Shown here one piece after another: positions 7,881-16,262 of a DNA stretch of 64,000 nt; the stretch's first letter is position 1; every line of letters begins with the position of its first letter. The translations under genes were made by a program, and so were the position numbers. The DNA is from Pseudomonas mosselii. GTDB taxonomy: Bacteria > Pseudomonadota > Gammaproteobacteria > Pseudomonadales > Pseudomonadaceae. The DNA is taken from positions 2,635,501 to 2,699,500 of the forward strand of contig NZ_CP081966.1 in the NCBI RefSeq assembly GCF_019823065.1, read 5' to 3'. Under the pieces are notes generated by a model, which ran no database searches, was not told the origin of the DNA, and saw only the letters and a program-made list of their open reading frames with translations.

Positions 7881-8035
7881 GACGGGTCTCGTTGATCCAA
7901 GGCCTTGATCCTAGGGCCGCGCGGCGTCGGCGGTTAGATACAGATGGCCCGCAAACGCGGCATACAGCCCCTTGTCGCTCCCCAGGATTACGGCGATGAT
8001 CCGCGGCAACCCGTTTGCCGACGAGGAGGCTTCGC

Positions 8036-8407
8036 ATGCCCATTGCCCCGCTTTTGCGCTGCACCGACCTTGACGCCACCCGCCGTCATTACCGCGATGT
8101 GCTGCAGTTCACGGTCACCGACACCACGCAGTCGACCCTGACCGTGCAGTTGCGCGATTGCAGCCTGCTGTTCACCGAACAGGACCTGTGGCGCCTGCCG
8201 CCGGGGTGCGCCGGAACCTTCTACCTGGTGGTCGAGGACGTTGACGGCTATTACGCGCAAGTCCGCGAACTGGCGGATATCGCCTGGCCGTTGCACGACA
8301 CGGAGTATGGTTCGCGGGAATTCGGCGTGCGTGATTGCAACGGCTATTACCTGGCCTTCAGCCAGCGGCATGGCGACGCCGTGCAAGCCGCACGGGTCGC
8401 CTCGTGA
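8036..8407 (+). CDS. VOC (glyoxalase/bleomycin-resistance) superfamily protein
   Basis: A 123-residue single VOC module: beta-alpha-beta start PIAPLLRCTDLDATRRHYRD, then FYLVVEDVDGYYAQVREL and the closing GVRDCNGYYLAFSQ. VOC proteins bind metals or small ligands and include glyoxalases, dioxygenases and drug-binding proteins; nothing here fixes which. The start is set by ACGAGGAGGC 5-6 bases upstream. The stop overlaps the GTG start of the next gene (GTGA), so the two are translationally coupled. Confidence 0.78.
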   Translation: MPIAPLLRCTDLDATRRHYRDVLQFTVTDTTQSTLTVQLRDCSLLFTEQDLWRLPPGCAGTFYLVVEDVDGYYAQVRELADIAWPLHDTEYGSREFGVRDCNGYYLAFSQRHGDAVQAARVAS

Positions 8408-8715
8408 TCCTGCGCGGCCCTGCGCTCCTGGCGATGTTGCTGCTTGCCGGCCCGGCCGTGGCCATGGACGGCAAGGGCAACTCGACCGATCACTTCACCG
8501 TCGGCTCGAGCCTCGCCACCGCCGCGGTGAGCGGCTCCACCAGCCATCCGGCGCGTACTTACCAGGCCGCCCGCGACGATGCGTTGCTGTTCATCGCCAG
8601 CGACGGGCGCCTGCGCGGCGCGCGACTGGAGCAGGCACTGGGCGAATACCGCCAACAGCACCCGAACAGTTCGCTGAACGACCGTGACCTGGCCCAGGCA
8701 ATCGCCTGCCGCTGA
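8404..8715 (+). CDS. DUF2388 family small exported protein
   Basis: A 103-residue protein starting at GTG 8404, which overlaps the preceding VOC stop as GTGA. Residues 1-20 (ILRGPALLAMLLLAGPAVA) form a signal peptide. The mature part has the DUF2388 pattern, with a Ser/Thr-rich stretch (TVGSSLATAAVSGSTSHP), then DDALLFIASDGRLRGARLEQALGEYR and a C-terminal acidic-to-basic helix. The family is common and multicopy in Pseudomonas and has no established function. A paralogue is at 16263-16580. A longer frame from 8335 is rejected because it lacks a signal peptide start. Confidence 0.78.
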   Translation: MILRGPALLAMLLLAGPAVAMDGKGNSTDHFTVGSSLATAAVSGSTSHPARTYQAARDDALLFIASDGRLRGARLEQALGEYRQQHPNSSLNDRDLAQAIACR

Positions 8716-8787
8716 TCGCGCGTTTGCGGGCATGCCAGGACAGGGGGCTAGACTCGTGGTCAACGAGCTGGTTCCCAGGAGTCTGAC

Positions 8788-9267
8788 ATGACCGCCAAGA
8801 ACACCATTTGCCTGTGGTATGACCACGATGCCGAGGACGCGGCGAACTTCTATGCCAGCATATTCCCCGACAGCCGGGTGACCGCCGTGCACACGGCGCC
8901 CGCCGACTATCCCTCGGGCAAGGCAGGCGATGTGATCACGGTGGAGTTCACCGTGATGGGCATCCCCTGCATCGGCCTCAATGGCGGCAAGGCGTTCAGC
9001 CACAGCGAGGCGTTCTCGTTCCAGGTGGCGACCGACAGCCAGGAGGAGACCGACCGCTACTGGGATGCCATCGTTGGCAACGGTGGCAGCGAGAGCGTGT
9101 GTGGCTGGTGCAAGGACAGGTGGGGCCTGTCCTGGCAGATCAGTCCGCGGGTACTGACCCAGGCGGTCGCCAGCCCCGATCGTGCCGTGGCGAAGCGGGC
9201 GTTCGAGGCGATGCTGCAGATGGGCAGGATCGACATCGCCTCCATCGAGAAGGCCATCAAGGGCTGA
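8788..9267 (+). CDS. VOC family protein, PhnB/3-demethylubiquinone-methyltransferase-like
   Basis: A 159-residue protein of the PhnB-type VOC branch: NTICLWYDHDAEDAANFYAS at the start, SRVTAVHTAP, a GKAGDVITVEF strand, GIPCIGLNGG and CGWCKDRWGLSWQISP. The WGLSWQI block and the C-terminal helix with AVAKRAFEAMLQMGRIDI are typical of this subgroup. Despite the historical database name, such proteins are not shown to be methyltransferases. The gene has its own start region with CCAGGAG upstream and is convergent with the acetyltransferase that follows. Confidence 0.82.
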   Translation: MTAKNTICLWYDHDAEDAANFYASIFPDSRVTAVHTAPADYPSGKAGDVITVEFTVMGIPCIGLNGGKAFSHSEAFSFQVATDSQEETDRYWDAIVGNGGSESVCGWCKDRWGLSWQISPRVLTQAVASPDRAVAKRAFEAMLQMGRIDIASIEKAIKG

Positions 9268-9279
9268 AGGCGAGAGGCC

Positions 9280-9966
9280 TCAATGCACGGTCTTGCGTTC
9301 CCTGACGCACACCCGTGCCTGCTCCGTCAGCGTGTCCAGTCGCTCGTCGCGCAGGCGCTCGGCGTCCATCATCGCAGCCTCGCCCTGTTGCTTGAGCAGG
9401 TAGGCATGGATCTGCCGGACCTCCACGGTCTGGTAGATCGGTGCGATATCCAGCCGCCCGATCAACGCACCGCTGGCTTGGCCGGTGCTGCTCATCAGTA
9501 CCTGCGGTCCGGTGCTGGCGACCACCTGCAGGCCCATGTTCTCGAACCACGGCACCTGCTGGGCGAAGGTGCTCAGCTCGACGCAGGCATAGCGTTCACG
9601 GGCTGCATTTAGCAGGCCACGGGCAATGCCCTGGCGGCGGTGGTCGGGAGACACTGCAAGGTAGGCCAGGGCACAGGCCTGCGGGTTGTCCTGGGCTGGC
9701 AGCACCAGGGCGAAGCCGAGCAACTGGTCCGGCGCCTCGGCATCCAGGGCCAGGGTCAACTCGACGGCCAGGCCGCGGGTGCCGTCGAGCGCCATCAGGT
9801 ACTGGTGCACCTCCAGGCCGACGCCGTACTGGTACAGCGGGTAGAGCGGATTGTCCGGGCTGATGGCGACGCTGCTGAGCTGGCCGACATGGTCGATCAC
9901 CAGCTGGCGAATCTGGTTCTGGAAGGATTCGGGCGGCACGCCGTCGAGGCGGCGGAGGATGAACAT
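9280..9966 (-). CDS. GNAT family N-acetyltransferase with C-terminal extension
   Basis: A protein of about 228 residues. The GNAT core shows LAYLAVSPDHRRQGIARGLL (acetyl-CoA loop RRQGIA) and a motif-B-like VPWFENMGLQVV. The C-terminal 65 residues are extra compared with minimal GNATs and run as charged helices (YQTVEVRQIHAYLLKQQGEA to the end). I choose MFILRRLDG (9966) as start because residues before it are not protein-like, although the GGAG lies rather far upstream. The substrate is unknown. It is divergent from nothing obvious, and argC ends just upstream on the same strand. Confidence 0.75.
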   Translation of the reverse strand: MFILRRLDGVPPESFQNQIRQLVIDHVGQLSSVAISPDNPLYPLYQYGVGLEVHQYLMALDGTRGLAVELTLALDAEAPDQLLGFALVLPAQDNPQACALAYLAVSPDHRRQGIARGLLNAARERYACVELSTFAQQVPWFENMGLQVVASTGPQVLMSSTGQASGALIGRLDIAPIYQTVEVRQIHAYLLKQQGEAAMMDAERLRDERLDTLTEQARVCVRERKTVH

Positions 9967-10038
9967 CGCGGGTCGGGCTCCGGCAGGATTGAAACACACG
10001 CCCCGGAACGAGGCGGGTGATCATTCTACCCGGTGAGG

Positions 10039-10968
10039 CTAGCGCAGCCCAGCCAGCATCAGGTCGAGGTTCTGCACGGCGGCGCCCGAGGCGCCCTTGC
10101 CCAGGTTGTCGAACACCGCGGTGAGCAGCACCTGGCCGTGCTCGGGGTTGGCGTACAGGGCCAGGCGCAGGTCGTTGCTGTCGTTCAGCGCCTGCGGATC
10201 CAGCGCCGCCGCCGGGCCGTGCTGGTGCAGGGGCATCACTTGCACATGGCGGGCGCCCTGATAGTGCCGCTCGAGGCAGGCCTGCAACTGATCGGCGTCG
10301 ACCCCGGGCAACAGGCGCAGTTGCAGCGGGATGCTCAGCACAATGCCCTGGCGGTAGTCGCCGTAACCGGGCACGAATACCGGGCGCGCGCTGAGCCCGG
10401 CGTGCTGCTGGATCTCCGGCACATGCTTGTGCGCCAGTTCCAGGCCATACAGCTGGAGGGTCGGCAGGTAGGCGTCGCTGCGCTGCTCATGGCGCTCGAC
10501 GGCGGCCCGGCCACCCCCGGAGTAGCCGGAGATGGCGTGGATGCTGAGCGGGTAGTCGGCCGGCACCAGGCCGGCCTTGACCAGCGGATGCAGCAGGGCG
10601 ATGGCGCCGGTGGGGTAGCAGCCGGGGTTGCTCACCCGGGTGGCCCGGGCGATGTGCTCGGCCTGTTGTTCGTTCAGTTCCGGCAGGCCGTAGACCCAGC
10701 CGGGCGCGGTGCGGTGCGCGGAGCTGGCGTCGATCACACGTACCGCCGGATTGTGCAGGGTGGCCACGGCCTCGCGGGCGGCGTCGTCGGGCAGGCAGAG
10801 CACGGCGATATCGGCGCTGTTGATCGCCTCGCTGCGCCGTGCCGGGTCCTTGCGCTCGGCCTCGGGCAGGGTGAGCAGGCGCAGGTCCTGGCGGCCTTGG
10901 AGGCGGGCGTGGATCTGCAGGCCGGTGGTGCCTTGGTCGCCGTCGATGAATACGAGGGGGTGGTGCAT
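10039..10968 (-). CDS. argC: N-acetyl-gamma-glutamyl-phosphate reductase, type 2
   Basis: Catalyses the NADPH-dependent reduction of N-acetyl-glutamyl-phosphate to the semialdehyde, third step of arginine synthesis, in the cytoplasm. The nucleotide-binding start is [18 protein letters not shown]. The catalytic cysteine is Cys117 in SNPGCYPTG, and a conserved His lies in AHKHVPEI. At 309 residues it belongs to the shorter type-2 ArgC group, with the DQGTTG start instead of the GxTGYxG of type 1. Pseudomonas strains often carry both types, so this may be the second copy (argC2). It is divergent from a LysR-type regulator gene. Confidence 0.92.
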   Translation of the reverse strand: MHHPLVFIDGDQGTTGLQIHARLQGRQDLRLLTLPEAERKDPARRSEAINSADIAVLCLPDDAAREAVATLHNPAVRVIDASSAHRTAPGWVYGLPELNEQQAEHIARATRVSNPGCYPTGAIALLHPLVKAGLVPADYPLSIHAISGYSGGGRAAVERHEQRSDAYLPTLQLYGLELAHKHVPEIQQHAGLSARPVFVPGYGDYRQGIVLSIPLQLRLLPGVDADQLQACLERHYQGARHVQVMPLHQHGPAAALDPQALNDSNDLRLALYANPEHGQVLLTAVFDNLGKGASGAAVQNLDLMLAGLR

Positions 10969-11052
10969 GTCGGTGGTCCGCTGATGGGGAAGGATTGCCG
11001 TATCCTCGTCGTTCGCTGGGCGAAATAAAATTTGAATATAATGATCGCCGTA

Positions 11053-11067
11053 TTCAGGAATTCTGAA
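11053..11067. promoter_or_regulatory. Palindromic LysR-type operator candidate
   Basis: TTCAGGAATTCTGAA is an inverted repeat with 5-base arms. Its inner TCAG-N5-CTGA fits the T-N11-A pattern of LysR regulator sites. It lies in the AT-richer gap between argC and the divergent LysR gene, where autoregulation usually acts. Confidence 0.45.
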
Positions 11068-11100
11068 CTTGAGCGCATTGTCCCATGGGAGATCGCCCAG

Positions 11101-11145
11101 CCCTGTGGGAGCGGCCTTGCGTCGCGAAAGGCTGCTCCCACAGGG
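11101..11145. repeat. REP-like hairpin (12-base stem)
   Basis: CCCTGTGGGAGC at 11101-11112 pairs perfectly with GCTCCCACAGGG at 11134-11145. The loop carries CCTTGCGTCGCGAAAGG, which recurs at 46451-46470 and, with one change, twice at 56420-56523. This is the common extragenic palindrome type of P. putida-group genomes. Confidence 0.75.
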
Positions 11146-11176
11146 TCCAGCTAAACCCGTGAGTTACCGAGATCCC

Positions 11177-12058
11177 ATGCGAGAAATCAGCCTCGACCGC
11201 TTGCGCACCCTGGTGGTGATCGCCGAACGTGCCTCTTTCGCCGATGCCGCCCGCCAGCTCAACCTGGCGCCCCCCACCATCAGCCTGCACGTGGCCGAGC
11301 TGGAGGCGCGCATCGGCGCGCCCTTGCTCACCCGCACCCGCGGCCAGGTGCGGCCCACCGCAATCGGCGAGACCTTGCTGACCCGCGCCCGGCGTCTGCT
11401 GGTCGACGCCGACCAGGCCCTGGACGAGGTGCGCCGCCAGGTCGAGGGCCTGACCGGCCGGGTGCGGCTGGGCGCCTCGACCGGCGCCATCGCCCACCTG
11501 TTGCCCCAGGCCCTGGAAACGCTGCGGGTTGATCATCCGGGGATCGACGTGCAGGTCCAGGTGCTCACTTCGCAGGCATCCCTGGCGCGGTTGCGTGAAG
11601 GCACCCTGGACATCGGCCTGGTGGCGTTGCCGCAGGTGGCGGGCAAGGGCTTGCGGATCACCCCGTGGCGGCGCGACCCGATCATGGCCTACATCCCTGC
11701 CGACTGGCAGCCACCGTCACGGGTGACGCCGGCCTGGCTCGCCGGACGGGCGCTGATCCTCAACGACAGCACCACGCAACTGTCGCGGGTGACCTCGGAG
11801 TGGTTCGCGGCAGCAGGGTTGTACCCTGAACCGCGGATCGAGCTGAACTACAACGATGCGATCAAGCGCCTGGTGGCCGCCGGCTACGGCGCCACCTTGC
11901 TGCCGCAGGAAGGCGAGGTTCATCCGCCATCGCCGCGTATCACCCGGCGGCCGTTGCGGCCGGGGTTGTGGCGTCAGTTGGGGATCGCCTGTCGCGAGGG
12001 GGCGCTGGAACGGGCGACGGGGCATGTGCTGGAAGCGTTGGAAAGGTTGCGGCAATAG
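11177..12058 (+). CDS. LysR-type transcriptional regulator
   Basis: A 293-residue regulator. Residues 1-62 form the winged helix-turn-helix: ISLDRLRTLVVIAERASFAD, then AARQLNLAPPTISLHVAELE (recognition helix PPTISLHV). The remainder is a periplasmic-binding-protein-like effector domain starting at GRVRLGAS and ending with the QLGIACREG strand. The start at 11177 is where the HTH begins; the longer open frame upstream runs through the REP hairpin and is rejected. Divergent argC or the regulator itself may be targets; a palindromic site is at 11053-11067. The effector is unknown. Confidence 0.85.
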   Translation: MREISLDRLRTLVVIAERASFADAARQLNLAPPTISLHVAELEARIGAPLLTRTRGQVRPTAIGETLLTRARRLLVDADQALDEVRRQVEGLTGRVRLGASTGAIAHLLPQALETLRVDHPGIDVQVQVLTSQASLARLREGTLDIGLVALPQVAGKGLRITPWRRDPIMAYIPADWQPPSRVTPAWLAGRALILNDSTTQLSRVTSEWFAAAGLYPEPRIELNYNDAIKRLVAAGYGATLLPQEGEVHPPSPRITRRPLRPGLWRQLGIACREGALERATGHVLEALERLRQ

Positions 12059-12072
12059 ACGGGGCTGAGCCT

Positions 12073-12099
12073 GTGGGAGCGATGCTGGCCCGCTCCCAC
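12073..12099. repeat. Short REP-like hairpin
   Basis: GTGGGAGCG at 12073-12081 and CGCTCCCAC at 12091-12099 form a 9-base stem between the convergent LysR and tautomerase genes. It is a shorter relative of the element at 11101-11145 and may act as a terminator for both. Confidence 0.6.
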
Positions 12100-12107
12100 G
12101 GCGTCTG

Positions 12108-12317
12108 TCATTGGTTGCGTTCGCGTGCGCGCAAGGCTGTCACCGTCTCGCCGCCGACACCCCAGTTGTCAGTGGCTACTTCCTCGATCACCACGAAGGT
12201 GCTTGCTGGCGGTTTGTTCAGTACCTGCTCCAGCAGGCGGGTGGTGCCTTCGATCAACTGACGCTTGTGTTCTGCCGTGACCCCTTCATCGGTCACGCGG
12301 ATATGGACATAAGGCAT
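12108..12317 (-). CDS. 4-oxalocrotonate tautomerase-like enzyme
   Basis: A 69-residue protein of the tautomerase superfamily, which uses the N-terminal proline as catalytic base after Met removal. Starting at ATG 12317 gives MPYVHIRVT, placing Pro at position 1; the longer frame is rejected for this reason. The LIEGTTRLLEQVLNKP helix and the FVVIEEVATDNWGVGG strand match the family fold. It starts 16 bases after the stop of the SDR gene on the same strand, so the two are likely one operon. The substrate is unknown; the family ketonises enols in aromatic and other breakdown pathways. Confidence 0.85.
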   Translation of the reverse strand: MPYVHIRVTDEGVTAEHKRQLIEGTTRLLEQVLNKPPASTFVVIEEVATDNWGVGGETVTALRARERNQ

Positions 12318-12333
12318 GTGCGTCGCTCCAGGT

Positions 12334-13068
12334 TCAGTGCCAGGTGCCGGCGGTGCTGCCACCGTCGACGGGCAGGATGACACCGCTGACGAAACGGGCG
12401 TCGGTCAGGTACAGCACGGCGTCCACCACATCCTCGGGCGTGCCGGTGCGCCCGCTTGGCGACAGCGCGCCGAGCCCTTCGGTGCGGCCGCCGTGCAGCG
12501 GGGTGTCGATGATGCCAGGGGCCACCGCGTTGACCTGCACGCCGCTTGCTGCCAGCTCCAGGGCCAGGCCCTTGACCGCCTGGTTGAGCCCGCCCTTGAC
12601 CAGCACCGGTAGAAGTGCCGGGACGCGGGTGTCCGGCTGCAGGGCCACCGAGGCGGTGATGGCGACGATATGCCCGTGCCCTTGGGCCTTCATGACCCGG
12701 GCTGCGGCCTGGGCGGGGTAGAAAAAGCCCTTGAGGTTGGTGCCGACCAGCGCGTCGACATCGGCCTCGGTGTAGTCGGTCACCGGCTTGGGAATGAAGA
12801 TGCCGGCGTTGTTGACCAAGATGTCGACCCGGCCGAAGGCCTCCAGGGCGGTGGCGAACAGCCGTTCGGCGGTGGCTTTCTCGGCGATGTCGCCAGCCAC
12901 GCCGATGAAGCCGGCCGGGTTGCCCAGGCGGGCGGCGGCCTCGTCGAGGCGGGCCTGGGTGCGGGCATTGCCGACCACGTTGTCGCCACGCTCGAGGTAG
13001 GTCTGGGCCAGGGCGAAGCCCAGGCCGCTGGAGGCGCCGGTGATGATGACGGTTCTTGCGTTGCTCAT
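12334..13068 (-). CDS. SDR family protein lacking the catalytic tyrosine
   Basis: A 244-residue Rossmann-fold short-chain dehydrogenase/reductase homologue. The cofactor motif TGASSGLG is at 10-17, NNAG at 86-89, a Ser at 140 and a Lys at 158, and PVDGG near the end. The classical YxxxK reads PVLVK (154-158), so the catalytic Tyr is replaced by Pro. Either another residue supplies the proton, or the protein acts on an unusual substrate or as a binding protein. It is transcribed with the tautomerase gene and divergently from a LysR gene that probably controls it (124-base gap). Confidence 0.82.
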   Translation of the reverse strand: MSNARTVIITGASSGLGFALAQTYLERGDNVVGNARTQARLDEAAARLGNPAGFIGVAGDIAEKATAERLFATALEAFGRVDILVNNAGIFIPKPVTDYTEADVDALVGTNLKGFFYPAQAAARVMKAQGHGHIVAITASVALQPDTRVPALLPVLVKGGLNQAVKGLALELAASGVQVNAVAPGIIDTPLHGGRTEGLGALSPSGRTGTPEDVVDAVLYLTDARFVSGVILPVDGGSTAGTWH

Positions 13069-13192
13069 GGGAGGATCTCCGATCGTGCGAGGTGTTGCTC
13101 GGGTATGGAGTCACTGTAAGTTGCAACGACAGCTTGAAAAATGAGGCGTATGGCATTTCAATCAATACATCATGTAATTAATCGAGCCCGCC

Positions 13193-14113
13193 ATGACCCG
13201 CCATTTCGATGACCTGCAACTGGGCAGCCTGGAGCTGTTCTGTCTCGCCGCCGATGCTGGCAGCTTTACCGAGGCGGCCACCCTGGCGGGCGTCACGCCA
13301 GCGGCGGTGAGCCGCTCGGTGGCGCGCCTGGAGGAACGTCTGGGCGTACGCCTGTTCGTGCGCACCACCCGGCAGATGCGCCTGAGCGAGGCCGGCCAGG
13401 CCTATTACCAGCATTGTCGCCAGGCGCTGGGCCAACTGGTCGAGGCCGAGCGCCAGGTCACCGGTGGCCAGCTCGAGCCCGCTGGCCGCTTGCGCATCAG
13501 CGCGCCGACGCCCTATGCCCATCACCGCCTGTTGCCGCTGCTGCCACGTTTTCGCCAGCGTTATCCCGGGGTGCAGGTGGATGTGCATGTCAGCAACCGC
13601 AACGTCGATTTCGCCGACGAACACTTCGACCTGGCGATTCGCGGCCGGGCGCCGGCCGATTCGCGCCTGGTGGCCCGGCGCCTGGAGGACGCCGAGCTGG
13701 TGGTGGTTGCCACACCCGGCTACCTGGCCCGTGCCGGTACGCCACGGACCCTGGAGGACCTGGCTGGGCACGAGTGCATCCAGTTCGAGTTGCCCAGCAG
13801 CGGCAGGCGGCCGCCCTGGAGCTTTCGCCGTGACGGACAGCTGGTCGAGTTGCAGACCCAGGGTGCGTTCACCTGTCTGGGTGATTTCCTCGCCACCACG
13901 ACCCTGGCGCGCCACGGTGGCGGCCTGATGCAGGCCTACCGTTTCACCGTGCAGGATGCGCTGGACAGTGGTGAGCTGGTCGAGGTGCTGGCCGGGCATG
14001 GCGGGACGTCGCGGCCTTTCATGCTGGTGTATCCGCAGGTCTGGCACATGCCGTTGAAGGTGCGGGTGTTCATCGACTTCCTGGTCGGCGAAGTTGCACT
14101 ACCGTTGGGCTGA
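13193..14113 (+). CDS. LysR-type transcriptional regulator, divergent from the SDR/tautomerase pair
   Basis: A 306-residue regulator with an N-terminal HTH (LGSLELFCLAADAGSFTEAA, then GVTPAAVSRSVARLEERLGV) and an effector domain from GRLRISAPTPYAHHRLLPLL. The domain has the NVDFADEHFDLAIRGRAPAD segment typical of the CrgA/AaeR-like subgroup that senses small aromatic or carbonyl compounds. The 124-base divergent gap to the SDR gene, including GTTGCAAC at about 13129-13136 and an AT-rich run, is the expected place for its operator. It most likely regulates the SDR and tautomerase genes. Confidence 0.87.
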   Translation: MTRHFDDLQLGSLELFCLAADAGSFTEAATLAGVTPAAVSRSVARLEERLGVRLFVRTTRQMRLSEAGQAYYQHCRQALGQLVEAERQVTGGQLEPAGRLRISAPTPYAHHRLLPLLPRFRQRYPGVQVDVHVSNRNVDFADEHFDLAIRGRAPADSRLVARRLEDAELVVVATPGYLARAGTPRTLEDLAGHECIQFELPSSGRRPPWSFRRDGQLVELQTQGAFTCLGDFLATTTLARHGGGLMQAYRFTVQDALDSGELVEVLAGHGGTSRPFMLVYPQVWHMPLKVRVFIDFLVGEVALPLG

Positions 14114-14179
14114 AGCCCCGGCGGGCGCGCGCTGGCGAACTATGCTCTGTGCTGCATCGGTTTCCCAGGAGAGCACGCC

Positions 14180-14449
14180 ATGAAATCCATGACATTGTTA
14201 GCGATCACCTGCGTACTGAGTTTTGCCGCCCACGCCGAGGATGGCCCGGCGACCAACTGCGATGCCAAGATCAATGATCTGGAGAGCATCAGCAAGACCG
14301 ATGGCCAGGCGTTGCACGGCGGCATGGCCCACGACTATCACGAGCTGCTCAAGCAGGCCAAGGACGCCCGGGACAAAGGTGACATGGCCAAGTGCCAAGC
14401 CTCGGCCGACCGCGCCAAGACCATCTACAACAAGGCGCGGGGCAAGTAA
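14180..14449 (+). CDS. Small periplasmic protein of unknown function
   Basis: An 89-residue protein with a clear signal peptide (MKSMTLLAITCVLSFAAHAE, cleavage after AHA). The mature part has two cysteines (NCDAKI and AKCQAS), spaced to form a disulfide between two helices rich in Lys, Asp and Ala. I know of no function. The start is supported by CAGGAGAGC about 8 bases upstream. It stands alone between a LysR and a MOSC gene, all on the plus strand but separated by about 65 and 100 bases. Confidence 0.7.
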   Translation: MKSMTLLAITCVLSFAAHAEDGPATNCDAKINDLESISKTDGQALHGGMAHDYHELLKQAKDARDKGDMAKCQASADRAKTIYNKARGK

Positions 14450-14548
14450 CGCCCGGTACAGCTTTGCAGGACCGGGGTTGCCCGCTCCCTGAGGTATTAC
14501 CCAGCGCTCTGGTGTAAGCTCTTGCGGACCTTTCCACGAGACCGCCGC

Positions 14549-15247
14549 ATGACCTCGCCCAGCCCGCGCCTCGACAGCCTGCTCACCGGCTGCGCCCGAC
14601 CGTTTACCCGCCCGGGTTCGCACAGCGCCATCGACAAGCAACCTCGTCAAGGCCCGTTGGCGGTGACCTTCCTCGGCATCGCCGGCGACGAACAGGGCGA
14701 TCTGCGCGTACACGGTGGCGTCGAGAAGGCCATCCACCATTATCCCCTTGAGCACTATTCGGACTGGGCCGCCGAACTGGGCGAGCACCCTTTGCTGACC
14801 CGGCCCGGCGCGTTTGGCGAGAACTTCAGCAGCTTCGGTTGGCGTGAAGCCGATGTCTGCCTGGGCGACCGGATCCGCGTCGGCACGGCATTGCTGGAAA
14901 TCTCCCAGGGGCGGATGCCGTGCTGGAAGCTCAATGACCGCTTCGACGTGGCGCAGATGGCGTTGCGCGTGCAGCAGAGCGGGCGCACTGGCTGGTACTA
15001 CCGGGTGCTGGAGGAGGGCGTGGTCGAGGCGGGCGATGCCCTGCATCTGGTCGAGCGTCCCCACGCCCAGTGGTCGGTGGCACGGCTCTCGGCGGTCCTG
15101 TTCGACAAGCGGCTGGAGCCCGAGCTGTTGCGCGAATGCCTGGCGCTGCCGCTGGTGCCGAACTGGCGCAGGACACTGGAAAAGCGCCTGGAGCAACACC
15201 AGGTCGAGGACTGGACCTCGCGCCTGCAGGGCCGCAGCGAAGGCTGA
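14549..15247 (+). CDS. MOSC domain protein, YiiM type
   Basis: A 232-residue cytoplasmic protein. The MOSC (molybdenum cofactor sulfurase C-terminal) domain spans about residues 25-160, with GDEQGDLRVHGGVEKAIHHY, PGAFGENFS and GRMPCWKLN holding the conserved cysteine. A C-terminal 3-alpha helical domain follows (residues about 165-215), as in E. coli YiiM. YiiM-type proteins bind molybdenum cofactor and reduce N-hydroxylated purine analogues, so a detoxification role is plausible. It starts at ATG 14549. A 41-base gap separates it from the 5'-nucleotidase, with no terminator, so the two may be co-transcribed. Confidence 0.85.
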   Translation: MTSPSPRLDSLLTGCARPFTRPGSHSAIDKQPRQGPLAVTFLGIAGDEQGDLRVHGGVEKAIHHYPLEHYSDWAAELGEHPLLTRPGAFGENFSSFGWREADVCLGDRIRVGTALLEISQGRMPCWKLNDRFDVAQMALRVQQSGRTGWYYRVLEEGVVEAGDALHLVERPHAQWSVARLSAVLFDKRLEPELLRECLALPLVPNWRRTLEKRLEQHQVEDWTSRLQGRSEG

Positions 15248-15288
15248 CCGGCGTCGCGTTCAACATTTATCAAGACAAGGAAAGCCCC

Positions 15289-16224
15289 ATGGCCTTCGAA
15301 CTGGATGATCGCCTGGTCATCGGTGTCGCCTCCAGCGCCGTGTTCGACCTCAGCGAATCGGACGCGGTGTTCCGTCGCGAGGGCGAGGCGCAGTACCGCA
15401 AGTATCAGGAGCAGCACTTGGACGTGCCGCTGGGAAAAGGCATCGCCTATCCCTTCATCAAGCGCCTGCTTGCGCTCAATGACCTGCGCGGCGATCCCGA
15501 GGACCCGCTGGTGGAGGTGGTGCTGCTGTCGCAAAACGATCCGGACACCGGCATGCGGGTGATGAAGACCATTGGCCACTATGGCCTGAACATGACCCGG
15601 GCGATCTTCACCCAGGGCCGTTCACCCTACGAGTACATTCCGGCGCTGAACATCGCCCTGTTCCTGTCCGCCGACAAGCAGCATGTCGACGCCGCGATCA
15701 AGGCCGGCTATCCGGCGGGGCAGGTGCTGGACTCGAAGTTCGACGATGACGAAAGCGATGACAACCTGCGCATCGCCTTCGACTTCGACGGTGTGCTGGC
15801 TGGAGACGAATCGGAGGCGGTGATGCAGTCGGGCGGGTTGGACAGTTTTCATGCTCATGAAGTGATCAACGTCACCCAGCCGCACAACCCCGGCCCGCTC
15901 AAGGAGTTCTTCGTGCGCATCGCCCGTATCCAGGCTGCCGAAGAGCAGCACAAGCTGGCGCATCCCGGCTATGAGAACCGCCTACGTGTGTCGATTGTCA
16001 CGGCGCGCAATGCGCCATCCCATGAGCGGGCGCTCAACACTCTGAAAAGCTGGGGAGTGATGGCCAATGACGCGTTCTTTCTCGGGGGCATAGAGAAGCG
16101 GCGGGTGCTGCAGGTGCTCAAGCCGCACATCTTCTTCGACGACCAGTCGGGGCACCTCAAGAGCACCAGCACGGTGGTGCCTTCGGTGCATGTTCCGTTC
16201 GGAGTGACCAACCGGGCGCGCTGA
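15289..16224 (+). CDS. 5'-nucleotidase (cytosolic nucleotidase I-like)
   Basis: A 311-residue protein of the cytosolic 5'-nucleotidase family, predicted to hydrolyse nucleoside monophosphates. The HAD-type nucleophile region is IAFDFDGVLAGDESEAV (around residue 165), where the first Asp would be phosphorylated. VSIVTARNAPSHERA and HIFFDDQSGHL supply later motifs. The N-terminal half (LVIGVASSAVFDLSESD, VEVVLLSQNDPDTGMRV) is characteristic of this group. It starts at ATG 15289 with AAGGAAAG upstream. A strong hairpin terminator follows at 16228. Confidence 0.87.
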   Translation: MAFELDDRLVIGVASSAVFDLSESDAVFRREGEAQYRKYQEQHLDVPLGKGIAYPFIKRLLALNDLRGDPEDPLVEVVLLSQNDPDTGMRVMKTIGHYGLNMTRAIFTQGRSPYEYIPALNIALFLSADKQHVDAAIKAGYPAGQVLDSKFDDDESDDNLRIAFDFDGVLAGDESEAVMQSGGLDSFHAHEVINVTQPHNPGPLKEFFVRIARIQAAEEQHKLAHPGYENRLRVSIVTARNAPSHERALNTLKSWGVMANDAFFLGGIEKRRVLQVLKPHIFFDDQSGHLKSTSTVVPSVHVPFGVTNRAR

Positions 16225-16227
16225 GCC

Positions 16228-16255
16228 ACAGGGGCCGCGCAGCGGCCCCTGTTTT
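16228..16255 (+). terminator. Rho-independent terminator after the 5'-nucleotidase gene
   Basis: ACAGGGGCCGC and GCGGCCCCTGT form a perfect 11-base stem around a GCA loop, followed by a T-run. It also faces the 3' end of the convergent DUF2388 gene and may serve both. Confidence 0.88.
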
Positions 16256-16262
16256 CCTGCGA

